Of a DNA stretch of 18,636 nt, positions 1 to 6,620 are shown in pieces. The position numbers were made by a program, and so were the translations under genes. Positions within the stretch are counted from its first letter, which is position 1. Every line of letters starts with the position of its first letter. Location: assembly GCA_027325115.1 (NCBI GenBank), contig DAHWFG010000132.1:1-18636 (forward strand), in the 5' to 3' direction. Origin of the DNA: JAKBCQ01 sp021807585 (lineage in GTDB: Bacteria > Planctomycetota > Planctomycetia > Isosphaerales > Isosphaeraceae). Below the pieces are notes generated by a model that was given only the letters and a program-made list of their open reading frames with translations, made no database searches and was not told where the DNA came from.

Positions 1-446
1 CTGATGTTGCGGAAAAACCAAGCGAAACGAGGACGAACGAATCGATCACGATCGATCATCGAGTTGATCGCTTGCTTTATTGATTTCATCGTTTTCGGGG
101 TTCGAGTCGATTGTGATTGCTCGTCTTGAATTAAAGTCAGCCTGTGTATTGTATCGAACGACCGCGACTTTCGGCCAAAACGATGCGTTTTGTGCGGTTT
201 TGGGTTGATCTTGGGGGTGTGCATGTGGCGGCGCCAAAACATCGGCGACGGCTTCGGGAAGATTCCAATTTTGCGTGTCCTATTGATTCGCGTGGCGTTT
301 CGCGCGCGATTTGGTCGAAATTGGGAACGTCGCGATGCGGTTTGACGTCCCAGGGCGCGACGGTGACGACGCGTCGATCCTCGAGCGCGAGTTCGCTCGC
401 GGCGTGATCAGGCGACGAAGAGGCCCCCAAACCATCCGGAATTCCC
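1..446. other. Gene-free left edge
   Basis: I find no supportable gene here. Two short open frames (plus 144-407, minus 137-490) have no ribosome binding site, no recognisable domain and an arginine/serine-rich composition typical of chance reading of GC-rich DNA. The left part (about 40-150) is AT-richer, has clustered GATC words and contains a TTGAAT hexamer at 126-131 without a well-spaced -10 partner. It may hold the promoter of the export cluster that starts at 447, but none can be assigned with confidence. Confidence 0.5.
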
Positions 447-2507
447 ATGGCTGAAGAAACGATCGACGCCGGTCTGCTCGAGCAAACCAAAACTCAAATT
501 CGCAAGCTCGTCGCCGAAATCGCCGAGCTCGCCGAATCCGACGTGCAACCGCCGGTCTTTCACACCGAGTTCCTCAATCGCGTGGTCGCCGCGGTCGCGG
601 CGTCTGGGGGAGCGATCTGGCTGCTCGACGGGCGCAACAACCTGAGGCTCAACCATCAGGTCGAATTTCGCCTGACGGGTTTGCTCGACGGTCGCGTTCG
701 ATCGCAACCGCACGACGGCCTGTTGGGATGCATGCTCAAGGCGACTCAACCCGTGATCATCCCGCCGGGCGCGGGGGTTGAAGGCGCTCCGGGAGCGGGG
801 AATCCGACGGGTTTCGCGCTCATCCTTGCGCCTTTGATCGTCGACAAGCAGGTCGTCGGTCTGGTTGAGGTGTTGATGGACCCCAACCGTCAGGCCGCAA
901 CTCAAAAAAGCACGCTCCGGTTCATTAACGATCTGTGCGATCTCGCCGAGGGTTACCTCAAAAATCGCCAGATGCGGCAGATCGTCTCGCAACAGCAATT
1001 GTGGAATCAGCTTGAGGGGTTCACGCACGCGATCCACGGTTCGCTCGACCTGAAGGAATCGGCTTACGCGGTCGTCAACGACGGCAAACGGCTTGTCGGG
1101 TGCGATCGGTTGAGCGTGGCGCTCAAGATCGGCGGCCGAATCGTCATTGAGGCGGTGAGCGGCCAAGAGGTCGTCGAGCAGCGCGCCAATCTCATTCGCG
1201 AATTGACCAAGCTGTGCAAGGTGACTGTTCTCTCGGGAGACGACCTCGTCTACACGGGCTCGACCGAAACGTTCGCGCCTGAAATTCGCGATGCGCTCGA
1301 AGCGTATGTCGACGAATCGGGGGCGAAAGCCGTCGTCATCACGCTTTTGTTCAAACCCGAGACCGATCCCACCAAAGATAAGATCGCATTCGGCGCGTTG
1401 ATCGCGGAACAAATCGGCGATGAGGTCGCTCCGACCGATATGCATGCGCGGACGGAAGTTGTGGCGCGGCACGGGTCGACCGCGCTGTGGAACGCACGCG
1501 AGCACGACAAGATTTTCCTTCGTCCGCTGCTCAAGATGATTGGGACGCCGACCAAGTTCTTCCGAGGCAGAACGCTCGCCAAAATCGTCGCGGCGTTGGT
1601 CGCGGTCGCGGCGATCATCCTGATTCTCGCGTTCGTTCCGTGGAAACTGACGATCGAAGGGCGCGGAGCGCTCTGGCCCGATAACAAGCACAACACCTAC
1701 GCGCCGCTGCCGGGCAAGGTTGTGCAGGTGTTCGCCGATCACGGGCAGAAGGTGAAGGAGGGGGATCCGCTGATCAAGCTCGAGAGCAAAGAGATTTCGA
1801 AGAAGTACTTTGAAATCATCGCTCAGCGTGAGGAATCGATCGTTAAATCGAAGAATTTGGCGAATCAGATCACCAAGGCGAAGGCCGATGATCGCGTGCA
1901 ATTGCAGGCGCAACTTGCCGAGGAGGAGATCAAGCTCGAAAGCGCCAAGGATCAGCTTGAGATACTCCAGGATCAACTCTCGTCGCTTGATATCAAGGCG
2001 CCCCACGGGGGAATCATCACGACGTGGGAACCGAAGAAAAACTTTATGAATCGCCCCGTCGACGTGGGGACGGAGCTGCTTTCGGTGCTCGATATCGAAG
2101 GCGAATGGGTGATGGACGTCGATATCCCCGACGACGATATGGGACCGGTTCGGCGTGCGAATGCGCAACTTGTGAAAGATATCGAAGCGGGACGGAAGAA
2201 GCCGGGATCGACGCTTTCGGCGTATTTCGTCTCGGCGACCGATCCCGAACACAGGTATCCCGGTTACGTTCGGAAGATCTCGTCGAAAGCGGAACTTGTC
2301 GACACCAAACACGTGGTGAAGGTGACAATCGGCTTTAGCGATAAAGCTCGGCGCGACTACGAGTCCAAGAACGGCCCGCTTCGTCCCGGCGCCGAGGTTC
2401 GCGCCCGGATCGATTGCGGTCAGGCGCGGCTCGCGTATGTCATCTTCCGCGATGTCATCCACGTGTTCTACGAAACCGTCTTGTTCCGTTGGCCGTTCAT
2501 GAATTGA
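447..2507 (+). CDS. GAF-domain HlyD-family membrane fusion protein
   Basis: A 686-residue inner-membrane adaptor protein. Residues about 1-35 form a charged helix. Two GAF-like sensory domains follow (about 40-175 and 200-345), then one membrane helix at about 377-397. The periplasmic half is HlyD-like: a lipoyl-type hairpin around 415-450 (motif GKVVQVFADHGQKVKEGDPL), a coiled coil at about 455-520, the returning lipoyl half (DIKAPHGGIITTW) and a beta-barrel region. HlyD proteins bridge inner-membrane transporters to outer-membrane channels; the GAF pair on the cytoplasmic side suggests ligand or redox control of export (inference). The ATG at 447 is the first sensible start, with only a weak Shine-Dalgarno sequence. 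The gene leads a three-gene cluster. Its last 25 or so residues resemble the end of the M50 protein downstream. The HlyD/GAF family call is firm; the substrate is unknown. Confidence 0.85.
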   Translation: MAEETIDAGLLEQTKTQIRKLVAEIAELAESDVQPPVFHTEFLNRVVAAVAASGGAIWLLDGRNNLRLNHQVEFRLTGLLDGRVRSQPHDGLLGCMLKATQPVIIPPGAGVEGAPGAGNPTGFALILAPLIVDKQVVGLVEVLMDPNRQAATQKSTLRFINDLCDLAEGYLKNRQMRQIVSQQQLWNQLEGFTHAIHGSLDLKESAYAVVNDGKRLVGCDRLSVALKIGGRIVIEAVSGQEVVEQRANLIRELTKLCKVTVLSGDDLVYTGSTETFAPEIRDALEAYVDESGAKAVVITLLFKPETDPTKDKIAFGALIAEQIGDEVAPTDMHARTEVVARHGSTALWNAREHDKIFLRPLLKMIGTPTKFFRGRTLAKIVAALVAVAAIILILAFVPWKLTIEGRGALWPDNKHNTYAPLPGKVVQVFADHGQKVKEGDPLIKLESKEISKKYFEIIAQREESIVKSKNLANQITKAKADDRVQLQAQLAEEEIKLESAKDQLEILQDQLSSLDIKAPHGGIITTWEPKKNFMNRPVDVGTELLSVLDIEGEWVMDVDIPDDDMGPVRRANAQLVKDIEAGRKKPGSTLSAYFVSATDPEHRYPGYVRKISSKAELVDTKHVVKVTIGFSDKARRDYESKNGPLRPGAEVRARIDCGQARLAYVIFRDVIHVFYETVLFRWPFMN

Positions 2508-2614
2508 TCACGCGGCTGAAAGCTCCTTTGGATTTGATCCTCATTGTCGCGGTCGTCCCGACGGACGAGCCCGCCAGCCTGCAATCGTTTTATCCGAAAT
2601 CGGAGAACCAAGAG

Positions 2615-3613
2615 ATGTCGACGTCCCTGAAATTCGCGATCGCGGCGGCCATGACGATCGGCGTCGTGTCGATCGCGGCGACGGCGCAAGAAATCGGCGA
2701 TCGCTCCGCCGACGGGCAAAAATCGTTCATTGTTCATGATGGAGAAGTGAGCTGGCTGGCGAAATCGGACGTCGCGGCGCTGCGTGAAGGGGTGCTCGAA
2801 AAGATGGAGCTCCACGTCGGCAGTACTGTTGAGAAAGACGGAGTCGTCGGGGTTCTTAACGATCGGATGGCCAAGCTCGCGATGCGCAAGGCGATGATCG
2901 TCGCCAAAGAAACCGCCCCCGTCGAGAAGGCCGACGCCGAACGTCAACGCGCGCTCAAATCGCTGGCGCGAATGGAACGACTTAACAGCAGGATCGCCAA
3001 CGCGGCGTCTCAAGAGGATATTGAAAAAGCCGAGGCCGAGGTGATGGTTTCCGAGGCGATGATCCACGAGGCTCGCGAGAAACAAACCGAGGCTCAGATC
3101 GAGCTCAGCATCGCGCAAGAATCTCTAGAAGAACACACGATCAAAGCGCCGTTCTCGGGAGTGATTATTGAACAGCATAAGTATCCGGGCGAAAGCGTAC
3201 GAGCCAACGAGCCTGTCGTTCGGCTGGCGAACCTCGACCGGTTGCGCGTTCACTGTTATGTGCCGCTCGAATACGCCTTTCGGGTTCGCGTGGGGATGCT
3301 CGTCGATGTGAAACCGTCGATCGCCGACATTGCGCTGCCGATCGAACGGAAGCTATTCCGCGGCAAAATCACGTTCGTCGACCCCGAGGTTCAGGTTGCG
3401 GGCGAAAAGAAACGACGCGTCTTCATCGACGTTGATAATAACGAGGAACGTGAGCTTCAACCCGGGATGGAAGCCGATCTCAAGATTTACATCGATCCCG
3501 AATCGGCGCCTCCGCCTCCAGCCGATATGATCAAGCGTGTCGCCGAGACGGGTCCCGCGGTGAACAGCCGGCCCCCTTCGAACGAACCTCAATCGCGGAG
3601 CGTGAATCGATGA
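2615..3613 (+). CDS. Secreted HlyD-family periplasmic adaptor
   Basis: A 332-residue periplasmic adaptor. The frame is open further upstream, but the ATG at 2615 is chosen because a GGAG (2602-2605) precedes it and it starts directly with a signal peptide (MSTSLKFAIAAAMTIG, likely cleaved after ATAQ). The order is: lipoyl half-motif (VAALREGVLEKMELHVGSTV), a long charged coiled coil (about 80-170), the second lipoyl half (TIKAPFSGVIIEQHKYPGE) and a beta-barrel with a conserved-looking LQPGMEADLKIYI segment. A proline-rich then polar tail ends the protein. Lacking a membrane helix beyond the signal, it should be periplasmic, perhaps lying between the GAF-HlyD protein and the M50 protein. The stop overlaps the start of a 34-codon ORF by ATGA (3610-3613). 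The family call is confident; the partner channel and cargo are unknown. Confidence 0.85.
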   Translation: MSTSLKFAIAAAMTIGVVSIAATAQEIGDRSADGQKSFIVHDGEVSWLAKSDVAALREGVLEKMELHVGSTVEKDGVVGVLNDRMAKLAMRKAMIVAKETAPVEKADAERQRALKSLARMERLNSRIANAASQEDIEKAEAEVMVSEAMIHEAREKQTEAQIELSIAQESLEEHTIKAPFSGVIIEQHKYPGESVRANEPVVRLANLDRLRVHCYVPLEYAFRVRVGMLVDVKPSIADIALPIERKLFRGKITFVDPEVQVAGEKKRRVFIDVDNNEERELQPGMEADLKIYIDPESAPPPPADMIKRVAETGPAVNSRPPSNEPQSRSVNR

Positions 3614-3714
3614 ATCTCTCCGCCGCGACCGGATCCGAACGACTCGGCGCGACCTCGCCGAGCGACGACCGATCACTTTCCGTCGATCCCCGATCAAGGA
3701 GGGTCGTTTTATGA
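3610..3714 (+). CDS. Candidate 34-residue small ORF between HlyD and M50 genes
   Basis: This unannotated-size ORF fills exactly the gap between two genes of the export cluster. Its ATG overlaps the HlyD stop codon as ATGA (3610-3613), and its TGA overlaps the M50 start as ATGA (3711-3714). A GGAG at 3597-3600 lies nine bases before its ATG, a normal ribosome-binding spacing. The peptide is polar, starts MNLSAATGSERLG and ends RSRRVVL. It has no membrane helix, no cysteine and no recognised motif. It could be a translational-coupling peptide, a small precursor handled by the PqqD/M50 protein, or chance: such a frame arises randomly at a rate that is not negligible. The overlap geometry and ribosome site are observed; the function is not known. 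Confidence 0.35.
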   Translation: MNLSAATGSERLGATSPSDDRSLSVDPRSRRVVL

Positions 3715-5894
3715 GTGCGGCGCCTTCGCTCGCCCCGGTCATGCCCGTCGGCCAGGCGGCCGAGGAGCTTGTTGTCAAGCTCCGCCCCGACCTCGTCGTC
3801 CGACCCCAGTTTTACGAGGGGATGACGCATTATGTGGTGAAAGATCCGATCGCGCTGAAATATTTTCGTTTCAAAATTGAAGAATATTTTTTGCTCGAGC
3901 AGTTCGACGGCAAGAAATCGTTGCAAGACGTGAAGCGCGCGTTCGAGAAGAAGTATCGCCCGCAGACGATCTCGGTCGAGGATCTCGTCCGGTTCGTTTC
4001 GCAATTGCACGAGGCCGGGATCGTTCAGCTCGACACCCCCGAACAGGCGAAGGTGTTGATCGACCGTCGCCGCAAGCGATTCTGGAAGCAGATTGGTCAA
4101 TTCTTCGCCAACATCTTGTATATTAAGATCCCCGTATGCGATCCCGAACGATTGCTGACGTGGATGTACCCGTATTTCCGCTGGATTTTCACGCCGTATT
4201 TCGTGGTCGCGAGCTTCGGTCTGATGTTCGCCGCGCTGACGCTTGTTTTCAGCCAGTGGGCGACGTTCGCATCGAGGCTTCCCAATTTTGAAAGCTTTTT
4301 CAATTGGCGTACGATTTTTTATTTTTGGACGAGCCTCGCGGTCGTGAAGGTGATTCACGAATTCGGCCACGGCCTGACGGCGAAGCATTACGGCGGCGAG
4401 GTTCACGAGATGGGCGCGCTGTTGCTCGTGCTCACTCCCGCCTTGTATTGCGATGTGACCGACAGTTGGCTTTTGCCCAATAAATGGCATCGCATCTGGA
4501 TTTCGGCGGCGGGGATATTCGTCGAATGCTTTCTGGCGAGCATCGCCACGTTCGTTTGGTGGAACACCGAACAGGGGCTGCTGAACAGCTTGTCTTTAGC
4601 CACAATGTTTATATGTTCTGTTAATACAATTATGTTTAACGCCAATCCGTTGTTGCGTTACGACGGTTATTACGTGATGGCGGACTGGCTTGAGATCCCC
4701 AATTTACGGATCAAGAGCACGCAGTTTTTCGGTTATTTGTTTCAAGAGAAAGTGCTCGGGCTCGAGATACCGGTACAAAGCTACATGCCGCGATCGCGGC
4801 GGTTCTTGTTCGTCTTTTACGCGGTCGCGAGCTATCTGTACCGCTGGTTCGTCTCGTTCAGCATCATTTTTTTCCTCTACCGTTTCCTCAAGCCGCACGG
4901 GCTCGGGTCGCTGAGCATGTTGCTCGCCCTCGGCGCGCTCGTCCCCCTCGTCGGCATGCCTTTTTATCAAATGATCAAGTTTGCGAGAACTCCCGGGAGG
5001 CTGCGCAAGATGAAAAAAGGACGAACGTTCGCGTTCGTGTCGGCCTGCGCGGCGTTGCTCGCCGCGATCATGCTGATCCCGACTCCGCTTCGCGTCCAGG
5101 GAACGCTCGTTCTCACGGTCGCCAAGCCGGCGCGGATTTACACCGAGATCCCCGGCCGGCTCGTCACGCTCAACGTGCGCGACGGCGATTGGGTGAAGAA
5201 AGACGCGGTGATCGCCAATCTTTCCAACCCCGAAAAGCAGCTCGAACAGCGCGCCCAGCAAGAACTTTTCGACGCCAATATGGCGAAATACCGCTGGTTC
5301 GTCCGCGGCAGCGATCTCGCTTCGCGCAAGGTCGCGATGCAATTCCTTGAACTCGCCAATAAACTCGAACCTTCGGTTGAAGAAATCAACAAGCAAGTAA
5401 ATAGCTTGAATTTGATCTCTCCGCGCGAGGGGCGGGTGATCGGGCTGCCCGATTCGGAAACCCTCGGTCAATGGATCAAGCCCGATAAGCCGGTGTGCGA
5501 GGTCGGCGATCCGACCAAAATCGAGGCGCATTTGATTCTGGATCAGGGAGATATCGACCTGATCCGCGTCGGCAATATCGCTCGAGTGAAGATCTACGGA
5601 GATTCAGAAACGACGTGGAAGTCGAAGGTGGGAGAGGTCGCCAAGCGGAACCGCGACGACATTCCTCCCGAACTGACAAGCAACGCCGGCGGCGAGATCG
5701 CCACCAAAAGCGACCCCAAAACCGGCCAGGCGAAACCCCTCTCGGCGGTTTATGAGGTGATCATCCCGATCGACAACCCCGAACAGATCCTTCATCCAGG
5801 CCAGCGCGGCTTTGCCAAGATCGACGGCGGAACGCACCGTCTCGGCTGGTGGCTCTGGCGCGTCGTCGCTAAAACGTTCCACTTCACGCTGTAA
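3711..5894 (+). CDS. PqqD-like / M50 site-2 protease / lipoyl-domain membrane protein
   Basis: A 727-residue polytopic protein with an excellent ribosome site (AAGGAGGG, 3696-3703, seven bases before ATG). Residues about 24-110 look like a PqqD-type winged helix (LRPDLVVRP, then FDGKKSLQDV, then LHEAGIV), a fold that binds peptides in RiPP pathways. The intramembrane metalloprotease core follows: HEFGH at 216-220 gives two zinc-binding histidines and the glutamate, and NPLLRYDGY (Asp318) is the second M50 zinc motif. About eight membrane helices lie between residues 150 and 450. The C-terminal part carries a HlyD-like lipoyl hairpin (IPGRLVTLNVRDGDWVKK) and its second half (SPREGRVIG). M50 enzymes cut substrates inside the membrane; the fusion to adaptor modules points to coupled processing and export (inference). 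It is the last gene of the cluster. No ATPase is nearby. Confidence 0.85.
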   Translation: MSAAPSLAPVMPVGQAAEELVVKLRPDLVVRPQFYEGMTHYVVKDPIALKYFRFKIEEYFLLEQFDGKKSLQDVKRAFEKKYRPQTISVEDLVRFVSQLHEAGIVQLDTPEQAKVLIDRRRKRFWKQIGQFFANILYIKIPVCDPERLLTWMYPYFRWIFTPYFVVASFGLMFAALTLVFSQWATFASRLPNFESFFNWRTIFYFWTSLAVVKVIHEFGHGLTAKHYGGEVHEMGALLLVLTPALYCDVTDSWLLPNKWHRIWISAAGIFVECFLASIATFVWWNTEQGLLNSLSLATMFICSVNTIMFNANPLLRYDGYYVMADWLEIPNLRIKSTQFFGYLFQEKVLGLEIPVQSYMPRSRRFLFVFYAVASYLYRWFVSFSIIFFLYRFLKPHGLGSLSMLLALGALVPLVGMPFYQMIKFARTPGRLRKMKKGRTFAFVSACAALLAAIMLIPTPLRVQGTLVLTVAKPARIYTEIPGRLVTLNVRDGDWVKKDAVIANLSNPEKQLEQRAQQELFDANMAKYRWFVRGSDLASRKVAMQFLELANKLEPSVEEINKQVNSLNLISPREGRVIGLPDSETLGQWIKPDKPVCEVGDPTKIEAHLILDQGDIDLIRVGNIARVKIYGDSETTWKSKVGEVAKRNRDDIPPELTSNAGGEIATKSDPKTGQAKPLSAVYEVIIPIDNPEQILHPGQRGFAKIDGGTHRLGWWLWRVVAKTFHFTL

Positions 5895-5968
5895 ACGCGC
5901 TTGGAACGTGAATGTCACTGGCACGCTCGACCGCGAACGCGCGGCGATCCTGAAACCTTAAACGATCG

Positions 5969-5991
5969 GGGCTGAAGCGCAGCTTAAGCCC
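5969..5991 (-). terminator. Hairpin downstream of tRNA-His and the M50 gene
   Basis: A ten-base-pair stem with one mismatch (GGGCTGAAGC at 5969-5978, GCTTAAGCCC at 5982-5991) and a three-base loop lies 78 bases past the 3' end of tRNA-His and 75 bases past the M50 stop. There is no T-run on either strand, so it may instead act with Rho, trim transcripts or do nothing. Confidence 0.3.
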
Positions 5992-6068
5992 GAGAAAGCC
6001 TCGCTCAGCAGACTGCTCACGCGATCGACCTTTAGCACGGCGATCGGCGTTCCAGCGAACAACTGAAG

Positions 6069-6142
6069 GGTGGGTGACGGGATTTGAACCCGCGATATCC
6101 AGATCCACAATCTGGCGCCTTAACCGCTAGGCCACACCCACC
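6069..6142 (-). tRNA. tRNA-His (GTG anticodon)
   Basis: Read on the minus strand this folds into a full cloverleaf. The acceptor stem GTGGGTG/CACCCAC has seven pairs, the D stem is GCCT/AGGC, and the anticodon stem is CCAGA/TCTGG around loop TTGTGGA with anticodon GTG (histidine). The variable loop has five bases, and the T arm has the TTCAAAT loop. The extra G at -1 (position 6142) opposite discriminator C73 (6069) is the histidine-tRNA identity pair, encoded in the gene here. The 3' CCA is not encoded (the next bases read CTT), so CCA must be added by nucleotidyltransferase. It is transcribed from its own promoter just upstream. Confidence 0.97.
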
Positions 6143-6156
6143 GTAACGTCGTGGCG

Positions 6157-6186
6157 ATTATAAAACCGCCGTGATTCGGACGTCAA
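6157..6186 (-). promoter_or_regulatory. Sigma-70-type promoter of tRNA-His
   Basis: On the minus strand, TTGACG (complement of 6181-6186; five of six consensus bases) is followed after 18 bases by a perfect TATAAT (complement of 6157-6162). The -10 box ends 14 bases before the tRNA 5' end, leaving a short leader for RNase P to remove. This is the clearest promoter in the window. Confidence 0.75.
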
Positions 6187-6254
6187 GCGATCCGCCAAGG
6201 TTCGCGAAAGAGAGCCGCTCGATACTCGCCGTCGTGCTTAACCAAAAGCCGCTC

Positions 6255-6270
6255 GACCGACCGACCGACC
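6255..6270. repeat. (GACC)4 short tandem repeat
   Basis: Four exact copies of GACC lie in the intergenic region between tRNA-His and the next gene. Short tracts like this can vary in copy number, but nothing shows that this one does. Confidence 0.6.
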
Positions 6271-6606
6271 AAATGAACGCAAAATAAACACTCGAATATC
6301 ATCAAAAGAACACGAATCACCAAATGATATCATGGAAAATTCCATTACACAGCAATCCTTCGGCCTTGATGCGCTTCCGGCGCCGGGGATCGATTACCAA
6401 GCTTCATCGCGATTCGGCGAGGATCGCGCACCTGGATCGCACTGAGAATCTCGCTCGAGCGAATCGAACGCATGAACCCGATCCGTCCCAAACGACTTTT
6501 GAACCGATCTTGCGAAACCGAGCGTCGTGTCGATTTAATGGATTCAAGCAACAAATCGGCGCAGGCCGCGCGGATCGCCCTCGACCCTTTCGTCGCTACC
6601 AAATAT

Positions 6607-6613
6607 GGGAGGA
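6607..6613 (+). promoter_or_regulatory. Ribosome binding site that fixes the start at 6621
   Basis: GGGAGGA ends seven bases before the ATG at 6621. It supports that start over the open frame reaching back to 6324. Confidence 0.75.
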
Positions 6614-6620
6614 TGTCGGC

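Larger units (their letters stand above)
6187..6620. other. Gap between tRNA-His promoter and the next gene
   Basis: No gene is supported in this stretch. The frame of the downstream gene stays open from 6324, but the extension is arginine-rich, has no ribosome site and would bury a signal peptide. Small items seen are a (GACC)4 tract at 6255-6270 and a perfect ten-base palindrome ATGATATCAT at 6324-6333 inside an AT-rich patch (about 6270-6345). That patch is the likeliest place for a promoter of the gene at 6621, though no consensus -35/-10 pair is clear. Confidence 0.5.

Noticed and set aside
144..407. 87-codon plus-strand frame upstream of the GAF-HlyD gene
   Set aside because: No ribosome site, no domain, Arg/Ser-rich; could be chance.
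408..2462. Long minus-strand open frame opposite the GAF-HlyD gene
   Set aside because: Mirror image of a well-supported gene with domains; Arg/Asp-rich, no ribosome site and no family match, as expected for antisense frames in CG-biased DNA.
2414..2614. N-terminal extension of the secreted HlyD protein
   Set aside because: Overlaps the previous gene and hides a normal signal peptide; ATG 2615 has its own ribosome site.
6324..6620. N-terminal extension of the three-domain protein
   Set aside because: In-frame, but lacks a ribosome site, looks random and would place the signal peptide internally; ATG 6621 has GGGAGGA.
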